A stretch of 64,000 nt of DNA from Spirochaeta thermophila DSM 6192 (GTDB lineage Bacteria; Spirochaetota; Spirochaetia; Winmispirales; Winmispiraceae): positions 1,567,501 to 1,631,500 of the forward strand of contig NC_014484.1 in assembly GCF_000147075.1 (NCBI RefSeq), given 5' to 3'. Under the pieces are notes generated by a model that saw only the letters and a program-made list of their open reading frames with translations, did not search any database and had not been told where the DNA came from. Positions 1 through 8,399 of the stretch are shown one piece after another (the first letter of the stretch is position 1; each line of letters opens with the position of its first letter). Made by a program: the position numbers and the translations under genes.

Positions 1-949
1 GGTTCCGCTGCTCGTAGAGCCTGCCGCCCGGTCTCACGAGGTCGTCTATGCTCTGATACCCGCCGAGGGCGGTCTGGATCCCGAACTGGGCGGTCATGTT
101 GCTGCACAGGCGCATACTCGAGAGGAGCGAGATCCCCTCGATGTAGTCCTTGGCGAGCGGCCGCTTCTTGCCGCTGATCATGAGCCACCCCGCACGGAGT
201 CCGGCGGCCCGGTAGGCCTTCGAGAGGCCGTTGAAGGTGAGACACAGGGCATCCTCGGCGATGAGCGACATGGGGGAATATGCGGCCCTCGCATCCTCGT
301 CATAGATGATCTTCTCGTAGATCTCGTCCGAGAAGATCACCAGGTTGTGTTCACAGGCGATCTCGTAGATCTTCTCCAGCACCTCCCGAGGATAGACCGC
401 ACCCGTGGGGTTGTTGGGGTTGATGACCACGATGCCCTTCGTGCGCGAAGTGATCTTCCGCCGTATGTCCTCTATGTCGGGTATCCAGTCACTCTCCTCG
501 TCGCAGATGTAGTGTACCGGTCTGCCACCCGCCAGACGGGTGACCGCAGTCCACAAGGGATAGTCCGGAGCGGGGATGAGCACCTCGTCCTCGGGATTGA
601 GGAGGGCCTGGAGGCTTATGGAGATGAGCTCGCTCACGCCGTTGCCTATGAAGATATAGTCGGTGTCGGCGTCGAACACCCCCTTGGCCTGGTAGTACTG
701 CATCACCGCCTTCCGGGCGGGAAAGATACCCTTGCTGTCTCCGTACCCCTGCGCGTTCGGCAGATTGATGATGATGTCGTGGAGGATCTCGTCCGGGGTG
801 TTGAATCCGAACGGCGCAGGGTTCCCGATGTTGAGCTTGAGGATCTGGAATCCCTCCTCCTCCATCCGTCTCGCCTCGTCCATGACAGGCCCGCGGATCT
901 CGTAACACACGTCGTCGAGCTTGTGCGACTTCTGGAACAGTTGTTTCAT
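1..949 (-). CDS. alaA: Alanine-type PLP aminotransferase (AlaA family), C-terminus beyond window
   Basis: Fold-type I class I/II aminotransferase that probably makes alanine from pyruvate and glutamate in the cytoplasm. Translation from the ATG at 949 begins MKQLFQKSHKLDDVCYEIRG, which matches the start of the AlaA/YfbQ group. Visible landmarks are NPNNPTGAV, the SDEIYE aspartate, and the PLP lysine in NGLSKAYRAAGLRAGW. The frame is still open at base 1, so about 316 residues of a roughly 400-residue family are present. The ATG overlaps the stop of the upstream membrane-protein gene as ATGA, so the two are translationally coupled. Substrate preference (alanine versus another amino acid) is inferred from family resemblance. 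Confidence 0.85.
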   Translation of the reverse strand, partial: MKQLFQKSHKLDDVCYEIRGPVMDEARRMEEEGFQILKLNIGNPAPFGFNTPDEILHDIIINLPNAQGYGDSKGIFPARKAVMQYYQAKGVFDADTDYIFIGNGVSELISISLQALLNPEDEVLIPAPDYPLWTAVTRLAGGRPVHYICDEESDWIPDIEDIRRKITSRTKGIVVINPNNPTGAVYPREVLEKIYEIACEHNLVIFSDEIYEKIIYDEDARAAYSPMSLIAEDALCLTFNGLSKAYRAAGLRAGWLMISGKKRPLAKDYIEGISLLSSMRLCSNMTAQFGIQTALGGYQSIDDLVRPGGRLYEQRN

Positions 950-1746
950 ACGTACACCCGTTCTACCGCATCGGCTATGAGTTTGTTCATGATAAGTACC
1001 ACAAGCTCCTCCCTGTGTCCATCGAGGTAACGTCTCAGGGCGGACCTGGGTACGGCACGGAGAAAGGCTTCCCTCTTCTCTTCGAGGAGCGTCCGTCGCT
1101 CCTCGTCCTTGGGGAAGAACTCGCTGAGGGCATGGAACGAGAGCAGACGGACGGCGGGGTTCCTTCCCCCGTCGAGGAGAGAGAGGAACACCCGTTCCGC
1201 CTCTTCGTACTCGTTGCAGAGGATGAGTCCGTAGCCGTGGAACCACTGTGACCACTCCCTGTCGGCGCCTTTGAGTCGCCCGACAGCGTTCGCATAGTGA
1301 TCCCGTATCGCCTCGCCTTCGTTCGAGAGTATCAGGGGAAGTCCGAGTTCGAGGAGAAACGTCCGGTGTACCGCGGGATTCACCTCTTCGAGAAAGACAT
1401 CGAGCCTCCGAATGGCCTCCCAGTCCCCCCTCATGGCAGCGAGCGTGAGATAGAGTTGCACGTCCCCCCGGGAGACCCGCCTCAGCTTGAAGATCCGGTT
1501 CGAGAGGAGCTCGTAGAGGGCATCCCACTGTTCTTCCTCTAGATAGGAAAAGAACAGACGGTTCCTCGTATAGAACACCACAAGGAGCACGAGGAGGAGG
1601 AGAAACCCCGCGAGCAGGTACCAGTACGAGGACCAGAAGGACACGGCATACTCCCAGCCGAGCATCCAGAAGGGGAGCAACACGAGGAGGAGGGATGCGA
1701 GGACCACCACGCCGACGAAGGCAAGAAAAAGGACCTTAAATTTCAC
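946..1746 (-). CDS. Two-helix membrane protein with TPR-like cytosolic domain, unknown function
   Basis: 266-aa protein starting with GTG; an AGGAG lies about nine bases upstream. Two hydrophobic helices lie at residues 3-28 and 40-60. A charged helical domain follows in which pairs of short amphipathic helices resemble TPR or SEL1-type solenoids (for example around WDALYELLSNRIFKLRR). No catalytic motif is visible. It is the first gene of a two-gene operon with the aminotransferase, and its stop overlaps that gene's start. The function is not recognised; similar small solenoid membrane proteins are common in spirochaetes. Confidence 0.7.
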   Translation of the reverse strand: MKFKVLFLAFVGVVVLASLLLVLLPFWMLGWEYAVSFWSSYWYLLAGFLLLLVLLVVFYTRNRLFFSYLEEEQWDALYELLSNRIFKLRRVSRGDVQLYLTLAAMRGDWEAIRRLDVFLEEVNPAVHRTFLLELGLPLILSNEGEAIRDHYANAVGRLKGADREWSQWFHGYGLILCNEYEEAERVFLSLLDGGRNPAVRLLSFHALSEFFPKDEERRTLLEEKREAFLRAVPRSALRRYLDGHREELVVLIMNKLIADAVERVYV

Positions 1747-1764
1747 CGTGTTTTCTCCTATAAT
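1736..1764 (+). promoter_or_regulatory. Sigma70-like promoter for the HD-GYP gene
   Basis: TTAAAT at 1736-1741, a 17-bp spacer, and a perfect TATAAT at 1759-1764. Transcription would begin near 1771, downstream of the GTG at 1748 and ATG at 1763, which argues that the protein starts at the ATG at 1808. The -35 lies inside the start of the divergent membrane-protein gene. Confidence 0.55.
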
Positions 1765-1807
1765 GAAAGAGAGTGTAACGTATACCCCATGGGGCGGTCA
1801 ACAGAAG

Positions 1808-2974
1808 ATGAAACAGATCCCGGTGAAAGATCTCAAACCCGATAGCTACTGTTCGGACGACCTGTACCTGGACGAGGAATACATCCTCCTCCCTCCTGAG
1901 GTGCCTATCTCATCGGAGCTCATCAACCGTCTCCTGCGATGGGGATTTCTCACCGTGTGGAGCAACGGCAGTCTCTCGGACAGTCCACCAGGGGGGATAC
2001 ACCCTGCAGAGGAAGGAGAAGGGGGAACCAGACAGGAGGCACCATCCCTCGTGGTCGACGCCACCGAGCAGAAGACGCTGCAGGCGGTGCGGGAGTTTTT
2101 CTCGGATCTCGTGACCTTCTGCGAGAAGACCTATTCCGCGTTTCTCAACAACCAGCGACTCAACCCCGGCACGGTTGCCGACAAGGCTAAGGAGGTGATC
2201 ACCGCCGTCCGCGTCCACCAGCCGTTCATCTTCAGGATCCAAGAGATGGACGATCCCCGGCGCAACTACCTCATCGTCCACTCCGCCAAGACAGCCATCC
2301 TCGCGGCGGGACTCGGGCTGCGCCTCCAGATCCCCCAGTTCAAACTGGTCGACCTCGTGACCGCCGCCCTGCTCCACGAGATAGGGATGATCCGGCTTCC
2401 GCCCCAGCTCTACCTCTCGAACAGGGTGCTCACCCCGGAGGAGAAACGCGCGATCACCGCCCATCCGGTGATCGCCTACAAGACATTGCGTTCGTTCGGG
2501 TTCCCGATTCCCGTCTGCCTTGCCGTGCTCGAGCATCACGAGCACATGGATGGCTCGGGCTATCCCCGCGGCCTCAAGGGCGATCAGATCTCCGTGGCCG
2601 CCCGGATCATAGGGATATGCTCCACTTACGCCGCGCTCACCGCGGAGCGTCCTTATCGTCCACCGGCCGAAGGACACACGAGTCTCCTCGATATGATGAA
2701 ACGCGCCGGCAAGTGGTACGACGAAATGCTCCTCAGGTCGCTCATCTTCATGCTCTCGCTCTACCCCATCGGCTCGTACGTGATGCTCCAGTCCGGCGCC
2801 AAGGGCCTGGTGGTGGAGTCGAACCCTGAGAACCCCCGATGTCCTGTGGTGAAGATACTCTTCGACGACCGGGGCCACCGGCTCAAGGATCCCATCCTGG
2901 TGCGCACCGACGAAGGCATCAACACCATCCGTCGCGCCCTCACGCAGAAAGAGGTAGAGGAACTGCTGGGATGA
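1808..2974 (+). CDS. HD-GYP-type protein with degenerate metal-binding motif
   Basis: About 389 aa if started at ATG 1808 (MKQIPVKDL). The open frame extends upstream to GTG 1748, but the TATAAT box sits inside that extension. An N-terminal DUF3391-like region is followed from about residue 130 by an HD-GYP domain, the family of c-di-GMP phosphodiesterases. The HHE...DGSGYP segment, including GYP, is intact. The usual HDIGK reads HEIGM, and the late VADxxDALT aspartates are replaced (GICSTYAALTAERPYRP). Enzymatic activity is therefore doubtful, and a sensory or binding role is possible. It is monocistronic and divergent from the membrane-protein/aminotransferase operon. Confidence 0.8.
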   Translation: MKQIPVKDLKPDSYCSDDLYLDEEYILLPPEVPISSELINRLLRWGFLTVWSNGSLSDSPPGGIHPAEEGEGGTRQEAPSLVVDATEQKTLQAVREFFSDLVTFCEKTYSAFLNNQRLNPGTVADKAKEVITAVRVHQPFIFRIQEMDDPRRNYLIVHSAKTAILAAGLGLRLQIPQFKLVDLVTAALLHEIGMIRLPPQLYLSNRVLTPEEKRAITAHPVIAYKTLRSFGFPIPVCLAVLEHHEHMDGSGYPRGLKGDQISVAARIIGICSTYAALTAERPYRPPAEGHTSLLDMMKRAGKWYDEMLLRSLIFMLSLYPIGSYVMLQSGAKGLVVESNPENPRCPVVKILFDDRGHRLKDPILVRTDEGINTIRRALTQKEVEELLG

Positions 2975-2999
2975 GGAGCCGGAGGGATCAGGAATAACG

Positions 3000-3795
3000 A
3001 TCCGCGCTCGTTTCGTTTCTCCGAATCGAGCTGGACCCTCGGCTGACCCTGGTGGTGGTCCTGATCTTCGCCCTGAATCTCCTGCTCTTTTTCCTGCGGA
3101 AGATGGAGCCCATAGGAGGGAAGGGAACCTTCGCGCCGTTTCTCATGAGCGGTTTCGAATACGGCATGTTCGCCTTCGGGGTCTTCAGCGTGGCCTACGG
3201 GGAGGAGCACATCCCTCTCATCGCAGTGACGAATCTGGGCCACGAGCTCTTCATCTGGTTCATCTTCGTCCCTGCACTCATCGGCACAGCGGGTGGAAGA
3301 AGAGGACTCGGCAGGACCACCGTCTCGTTCATGACATCCCCTGTGATCATCGGGATAGTGCTTGGCCTCACGGCGAACCTCCTGGGGCTTCGGATTCCAC
3401 TGGAAGGAGCACCCGTCTCGGCCGGCATCATCCGCATGCTGGAGATGATCTCGGGCATGACCGGACCTCTCATCCTGCTGGTATTGGGGCAGGACTCGAA
3501 TTCTCTCCACTCGGGTTCCATCTGGCATTCAGAACCCTCGCGGTCCGCTTCCCGACAGTCCTCATCCTGTTCTTTGCACTCAGCCGGTTCGTCTTCAAAA
3601 GATGGCTGGATCTACCATCCGGTTACAGCACGGCCCTCTTCGTCCTCCTCCCTCCCCCCTATGTTCCCCATCTTCATGGGAGAGGGACACGAAGAAGAGC
3701 AGGGCAGGATCAACACCACCCTCACATTGTATACGCTGGTGTCCCTTGGCGCATTCCTGGTGTACTTCGGACTCTTCCCCACGATCGAAACATGA
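3000..3795 (+). pseudogene. AEC-family (auxin efflux carrier-like) transporter, broken
   Basis: The readable part begins near LDPRLTLVVVLIFALNLLLF, which corresponds to an internal helix of AEC permeases, so roughly the first 60 residues are missing. The frame is good to LLVLGQ at about 3490. It then continues one frame over (GLEFSPLGFHLAFRTLAV, then LPPPYVPI), and returns to the original frame near 3660 for the last helix (INTTLTLYTLVSLGAFLVYF). Two frameshifts plus an absent N-terminus make a functional product unlikely. An intact relative would be an inner-membrane secondary transporter of small organic anions. Confidence 0.75.
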
Positions 3796-3943
3796 GACGG
3801 CCCGGCCGGCCGGAACCGGGATGCGCTACGTCTTCATCGGGTGAGGTGGAGACGGGGGCGGGCACGCCCTTCCGATACGAATCCCGGTCCAGTATCCGGA
3901 GAGCCGGTAGTGGGAAGGGGCTCCTCCATACACACATGCATTC

Positions 3944-3959
3944 ATGCAAACGCTTGCAT
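3944..3959 (+). promoter_or_regulatory. LacI/GalR-type operator ATGCAAACGCTTGCAT
   Basis: Sixteen-base near-perfect palindrome (ATGCAA-ACGC-TTGCAT) with the central CG typical of LacI/GalR-family half-sites. Its right arm coincides with the -35 element of the following promoter, so a bound repressor would block RNA polymerase. The regulator itself is not encoded in this window. Confidence 0.7.
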
Positions 3960-3982
3960 TAATGTGGAGGTCGGGGTATACT
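3954..3982 (+). promoter_or_regulatory. Promoter of the alpha-glucan phosphorylase gene
   Basis: TTGCAT at 3954-3959, exactly 17 bp, then TATACT at 3977-3982. The start codon is 27 bp downstream, preceded by GAGGAGG. The -35 is embedded in the LacI-type operator. Confidence 0.7.
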
Positions 3983-4008
3983 GGCCCTATACCATCGAGG
4001 AGGATGTA

Positions 4009-5625
4009 ATGAGCGACCGATCACTACCGCGTGTGGCGTACTTCTCCATGGAGTACGGCCTCTCATCGGAGTTCAAGATCTACGCCGGCGGGCTCGGCAT
4101 CCTGGCCGGTGACTACCTGAAGGGCGCGAAGGATCACGGCTACCCCATCGTGGGGATCGGGATCCTCTGGAAGCAGGGCTACACCGATCAGCTCATCGAC
4201 GAGGACGGCAGACCCTACGATGCCTACAAGAACTATCGCTACGACTTCCTCAAGGATACGGGCGTGAAGGTGAAGGTGAGGATCCGCCGGAGGGATGTGT
4301 GGTGCAAGGTCTGGCTCGTGGACTGCTTCGGGAACGCGCCCCTCTACCTGCTCGACACGGATCTCCCCGAGAACGAGGACAGGTGGATCACGGGCCAGCT
4401 CTACGGGTGGTTCGGCGAGGAACGGATCGCCCAGGAGATGGTGCTGGGTATAGGGGGCGTGAGGGCCCTGCGCGCCCTCGGGATGGAGGTGGACGTGTAC
4501 CACTTCAACGAAGGACATGCGGTCTTCGCGGCGTTCGAGCTTATCCGCGAGAAGATGGAAAAGGGCATGGGCTTCGAGGAGGCGGTGCAGGCGACGCGCG
4601 AGGAGGTGGTCTTCACCACCCACACCCCGGTGAAGGAGGGGAACGAGACCCACTACCTCGACCGGCTCCTGTACATGGGTGCCAACCACGGCCTCACCCT
4701 GGAGCAGCTCGTGCGACTGGGTGGAGCTCCCTTCAACATGACGGTTGCCGCCCTGCGGCTCTCTCGGATCTCCAATGCGGTGGCCCAGCTCCACGCCGAG
4801 ACCGCGAACAGGATGTGGGAAGGTGTGGAGGGGAGGTCGCAGATCATCGGGATCACCAATGCCATACACCTGCCCACCTGGGTGGACGAGCGGATACTAA
4901 GGGCGGCCGAGGGTGCGGGTGACCTGTGGGAGACGCACATGGACAACAAGCGGGCCCTCATCGCCTTCGTGAAGGAACGGACCGGCGTGGAGCTCGATCC
5001 CGATGCACTGCTCATCGGTTTCTCACGGCGCGCAGCCCCCTACAAGCGGAGCGACCTCATCTTCAGCGACCCCAAGGTAATCGATCCGCTCCTCAAGGCA
5101 CGGAAGATCCAGATCGTCTTCTCGGGCAAGGCCCACCCGCTCGACGACACGGGCAAGGGGATCGTCGCCAATCTGGTGAAGATGGCGAGGACCTATCCCC
5201 ACGCGGTGGTGTTCCTGGAAAACTACGACATGACCATAGGTCGGATGCTCACCCGTGGTGCGGATGTGTGGCTCAACAATCCACGCAGGCCGCTCGAGGC
5301 GAGCGGCACCTCGGGGATGAAGGCGGCCATGAACGGTGTGCTCAACCTGAGCACGCTCGACGGTTGGTGGCCCGAGGCCTGCCAGCACGGGGTGAACGGG
5401 TGGCAGTTCGGTGACGGTTTCACGAGCCCCGATGTGGAGGCACACGACAGGCACGACACCGAGGCCCTCTACCGGGTACTCACCGGAGAGGTGATCCCCA
5501 CCTACTACGAACAGAGGGGGAAGTGGGTGGAGATGATGCGGCAGAGCATCCTCACCACCAAGGACCGCTTCAACGTGAAGCGGATGCTCGAGGAGTACTA
5601 CGAGCGGATGTATCGACAAAAGTAA
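4009..5625 (+). CDS. glgP: Alpha-glucan (glycogen/maltodextrin) phosphorylase, GT35, short form
   Basis: 538-aa cytoplasmic phosphorylase that releases glucose-1-phosphate from alpha-1,4-glucans. The start is ATG 4009 because GAGGAGG precedes it and the promoter lies at 3954-3982; the open frame upstream of it is not used. VAYFSMEYGLSSEFKIYAGG is the N-terminal signature of the short phosphorylase group. EASGTSGMKAAMNG contains the PLP-binding lysine, and NPRRPLEASGTSG is the glucan-phosphorylase active-site stretch. The length fits the roughly 540-700-residue class found in thermophiles rather than the 800-residue GlgP type. It is a single-gene unit, probably induced by sugar through the LacI-type operator. 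Confidence 0.92.
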   Translation: MSDRSLPRVAYFSMEYGLSSEFKIYAGGLGILAGDYLKGAKDHGYPIVGIGILWKQGYTDQLIDEDGRPYDAYKNYRYDFLKDTGVKVKVRIRRRDVWCKVWLVDCFGNAPLYLLDTDLPENEDRWITGQLYGWFGEERIAQEMVLGIGGVRALRALGMEVDVYHFNEGHAVFAAFELIREKMEKGMGFEEAVQATREEVVFTTHTPVKEGNETHYLDRLLYMGANHGLTLEQLVRLGGAPFNMTVAALRLSRISNAVAQLHAETANRMWEGVEGRSQIIGITNAIHLPTWVDERILRAAEGAGDLWETHMDNKRALIAFVKERTGVELDPDALLIGFSRRAAPYKRSDLIFSDPKVIDPLLKARKIQIVFSGKAHPLDDTGKGIVANLVKMARTYPHAVVFLENYDMTIGRMLTRGADVWLNNPRRPLEASGTSGMKAAMNGVLNLSTLDGWWPEACQHGVNGWQFGDGFTSPDVEAHDRHDTEALYRVLTGEVIPTYYEQRGKWVEMMRQSILTTKDRFNVKRMLEEYYERMYRQK

Positions 5626-5668
5626 CACAAAAAGTAATACAAACGCCCCGCACCCTCTGGTGCGGGGC
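5626..5668 (-). terminator. Intrinsic terminator, minus strand
   Basis: Perfect 10-bp stem GCCCCGCACC/GGTGCGGGGC (5645-5654 with 5659-5668) and a CTCT loop. On the minus strand it is followed by a T-rich run (complement of the A-rich 5626-5644), so it ends transcription of the broken lipoprotein gene. On the plus strand it lacks a T tract but may still help end glgP transcription. Confidence 0.7.
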
Positions 5669-5669
5669 A

Positions 5670-6627
5670 CCCTGCAATGGGGAGTGAGGGAGGGAATCCG
5701 CCGTGAAGTACATGAGGAAAGATGCAGGCGGGTCAGGAGCTCGGCTATGAGAAAGGAGGAACCCAGGTCTTCTGATGCATAGAGGTCACCGCCGTGAACC
5801 TCGAGGCCGTCAACACCTAAGGAAGGGAAAGGGAGGCAACCTCCCCAGGGAAGCGGGATTTGAGAGATCCAGCATGGCGATGCGCTCTCTGTCCGAGAGG
5901 GAAAGGGAGGAGGCCGAATCGACCACGGATGAGACCGTGTTGGTACCGTCGTTCACATCCACTTTCGTAACCTGATAGTGAGAGGAGGGATCGGTGTCGT
6001 TCACGACCACGAGGGCATTTCCATCCCTACCCACCCCACCCATGAGGGTGAGCTCAGTGGCGGTGATGCCAGAGACCTGGGCCGCACCTACTGGTTGGGA
6101 GGGAGTACTCTCATTCACGACGAGAAGCTCGTCGTCCCGTCTGCGAGGGAGACGTAGTCTCCCTCTTTCACCACGGTGCGGGCATTGCCGACGCTGTCGA
6201 GGGTCCCTGTCATGGTGAGGGTTGAGGGGCTGCTCACGTCTACTATCCCAAGGCCGGCAAGACCCCAGGCGACGTAGGCATAGACCCCTTCGACCATCAC
6301 ATCTTGTGGCCACTCTTTGAGAAGCGTGATGCATCCTTCCACGACAGGCTCATCCTTGTCACTCGCGTGCAGCATGTCACCAGGAAAGGATTTATTCGAG
6401 ATCCGTACAGGGTTGGGTAGATCAGCCACATCCACGATTCGAAGGGGGAGTAATCTACGTGGTGAGGGAGGCATAGTGCCCTCAACAGGAACGTCCACCC
6501 CGTTCCCGACGCCAAGATCCCTCCACCACTGAAAAGCCGGGGGGACCGGATCCGCATCTCCCACCGGAGAGCTACATCCTGCGAGGGAGAGGAAGGTGAT
6601 GGCCAGAAAAACGGGTACGTGTTTCAT
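5670..6627 (-). pseudogene. LVIVD-repeat surface lipoprotein, frameshifted
   Basis: The start at 6627 encodes a signal peptide with the lipobox LAGC (MKHVPVFLAITFLSLAGCSS). LVIVD-type beta-propeller units follow (AYVAWGLAGLGIVDVSSPST, GNARTVV...YVSLADG). The frame is lost near 6130 after SLADG and continues one frame over as DDELLVVNESTPSQP. It is lost again near 5818, after which a third frame reads VDGLEVHGGDLYASEDLG. Adding one G to the run at the 6130 break restores the first junction; the second needs a deletion. A minus-strand terminator follows. The intact protein would be an outer-membrane-anchored propeller of unknown ligand. Confidence 0.7.
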
Positions 6628-6827
6628 GGCACATTCCTTTACGATCGCATAAGTTTAAGCATATCTAATAGTTACGACATTAAAAATGTAAATAATGGAA
6701 AGCAACTTTGTGAAAAATCATATTAAATAGGCATGGCGGCCATTCCCTCTTCTCCTGCAGTAGTGATACCGATATGGAGAGGGGCGAAGGGCTCGCTTCT
6801 CTCCCATACCATGGCTTCTCCACCCGA

Positions 6828-6877
6828 TTGACATTTACGTGCACGCGTGTTAACCGAATACTTGTTATGGTTAACCC
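6828..6877 (+). promoter_or_regulatory. birA promoter and putative BirA operator overlapping the start codon
   Basis: TTGACA at 6828-6833 with a weak -10 (TAACCG at 6851-6856). TGTTAACC at 6848-6855 and GGTTAACC at 6869-6876 form an inverted repeat with a 13-bp spacer. It resembles the known BirA operator TTGTTAACC-N14/16-GGTTAACAA, although the spacer is one base short. The right half-site starts on the G of the birA ATG (6867), so holo-BirA bound here would block its own operon. Confidence 0.6.
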
Positions 6878-7781
6878 AAAACGGTTCATCCTCTCCAGGC
6901 TCAGAGAAGGCGGGGTGGTCTCCGGACAGGAGCTCGCCCGGGAGCTCGGGATCTCGCGGGTGGCGGTGTGGAAGCACGTCCAGGCCCTGGTGGAGCGCGG
7001 GTACGGGATCGTGAGTACGGGGAGTGGGTACGTGCTGGAGGAGGACGGGGATTTCCTCTACCCGTGGGAGTTCTCCCGTCCGGAACTGGTCCTCTGGGAG
7101 GAGGAGACGGGGAGCACCATGGATCTCGCGCGGGGGTGTGCGGCCTCGGGGGCGCCCGAGGGTACGGTGGTGGTGGCGGAGCGGCAACGGGCGGGGCGAG
7201 GCCGGTACGGGAGGGTGTGGGAGACCCCGCCCGGGGCGATCGCGGCCACGGTGGTGTGGCGTCCCGAGGGGGGGCTCGACCGGGCGTGGGAGGTGCTCTT
7301 CGCGGCGGGGGTGGCGCTCGCGGAGGTGCTGCGGGAGCAGGGGGTGCCGGCCGTGCTCCACTGGCCGAACGATGTGTACGTGGAGGGGAAGAAGGTGGCG
7401 GGACTCCTCCTCGAGGTGCTCGCCGAGCACACGCGCCTGGTGTGGGCGAGCCTGGGGATGGGGGTGAATGTGCACGCGCGGCCGGGGGTGGAGGGGGCAG
7501 GGGCGCTGGACGAGTGGACCGCCGGAAGGATACGGCGCGCGGCGCTCCTGGAAGGGGTGCTCACCAGGATGCGGGGGCTCCTGGCCGAGGGGCCCGAGGC
7601 GATACGGGCGAGGTGGCGGAGGGTGTGCGGGCTGTGGGGGAGGCGTGTGGTGGTTGAGGAACAGGGGAGGGTGGTGAGGGGGGTGGCCGAGGATCTGGGG
7701 AGGCAGGGCGAGCTGGTGGTCCGGACCCCGGAGGGGGGGCGGGTGAGGGTGGTGAGCGGGGTGTGCACGCTGGAGGGGTGA
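6867..7781 (+). CDS. birA: Biotin-[acetyl-CoA-carboxylase] ligase and biotin repressor
   Basis: 304 aa from ATG 6867 (MVNPKRFILSRLREGG); the longer open frame to 6774 lies upstream of the promoter. An N-terminal winged helix (residues 5-60, GISRVAVWKHVQAL) binds DNA. The central ligase domain carries GRGRYGRVWETPPG (biotinyl-AMP loop) and KVAGLLLEV. The C-terminal SH3-like domain is present. It attaches biotin to carrier proteins and should repress the biotin genes. No Shine-Dalgarno sequence precedes the ATG, and the promoter would start RNA only a few bases upstream. It leads a group with bioY, bioM and bioN on the same strand. Confidence 0.92.
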   Translation: MVNPKRFILSRLREGGVVSGQELARELGISRVAVWKHVQALVERGYGIVSTGSGYVLEEDGDFLYPWEFSRPELVLWEEETGSTMDLARGCAASGAPEGTVVVAERQRAGRGRYGRVWETPPGAIAATVVWRPEGGLDRAWEVLFAAGVALAEVLREQGVPAVLHWPNDVYVEGKKVAGLLLEVLAEHTRLVWASLGMGVNVHARPGVEGAGALDEWTAGRIRRAALLEGVLTRMRGLLAEGPEAIRARWRRVCGLWGRRVVVEEQGRVVRGVAEDLGRQGELVVRTPEGGRVRVVSGVCTLEG

Positions 7782-7804
7782 GGATGTCTCGAGGTGTGTG
7801 CGGT

Positions 7805-7823
7805 CCGCCGGCGTGGCCGGCGG
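7805..7823 (+). other. Intergenic hairpin between birA and bioY
   Basis: Perfect 8-bp stem CCGCCGGC/GCCGGCGG with a GTG loop. It is followed by TTCATCCTACTAT, not a clear T tract. It could be a weak terminator or an mRNA processing/stability element separating ligase and transporter expression. Confidence 0.45.
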
Positions 7824-7853
7824 TTCATCCTACTATACGAAAGGATGTATACG

Positions 7854-8399
7854 ATGGATCAGAAGGTGGTACGGTATGCGGTGGTGTGCGCCCTCTTTGC
7901 GGCGCTCATCGTGGTGGGTTCGTATCTTTCCATCCCCATAGGGCCGGTGCCCATCGTGCTCCAGAACCTGTTCGTGCTCCTCGCCGGGCTTCTCCTGGGT
8001 CCGTGGCTCGGGGCGGCGAGCGTGGGGCTGTTCCTTCTCGCAGGGGCGGTGGGTCTTCCCGTGTTCGCCGGGGGAACGGGAGGGCTCGCCCACCTCGTGG
8101 GTCCCACAGGGGGCTACCTCTTCGGCTACCTCGTGGCGGTGGTGCTCGCGGGTCTCGTGGCAGGACGTCGGGGTGAGGTGGTACGGATGATCATCGCAGT
8201 GGTGGCAGGCTCGCTGGTGATCTACGCGATAGGGGTGCCCTGGCTCAAGGTGTCGCTCGGTATGGACTGGGGCAAGGCCCTGGCCGCAGGGATGCTGCCG
8301 TTCCTCATAGGGGATGCGCTCAAGGCGGCGGCGGCCGTGGCGATCGCCCGTGGGCTGCGGCCGCTCCTCATCTCGCAGGGGTTCATGCAGGCTTCATGA
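7854..8399 (+). CDS. bioY: Biotin ECF transporter S component
   Basis: 181-aa integral membrane protein that captures biotin. ATG 7854 is chosen because AAAGGA ends eight bases upstream; an in-frame ATG at 7845 overlaps that ribosome site. Six hydrophobic helices are evident, and the BioY signatures GPVPIVLQNLFVLLAGLLLG and AGGTGGLAHLVGPTGGYLFG are intact. The final ATGA overlaps the start of bioM, so S component and ATPase are coupled. Together with BioM and BioN it forms a complete dedicated ECF biotin importer. Confidence 0.93.
   Translation: MDQKVVRYAVVCALFAALIVVGSYLSIPIGPVPIVLQNLFVLLAGLLLGPWLGAASVGLFLLAGAVGLPVFAGGTGGLAHLVGPTGGYLFGYLVAVVLAGLVAGRRGEVVRMIIAVVAGSLVIYAIGVPWLKVSLGMDWGKALAAGMLPFLIGDALKAAAAVAIARGLRPLLISQGFMQAS

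Noticed and set aside
3841-4008. 56-residue N-terminal extension of the phosphorylase
   Set aside because: It contains the operator and promoter, and phosphorylase homology starts at ATG 4009 behind GAGGAGG.
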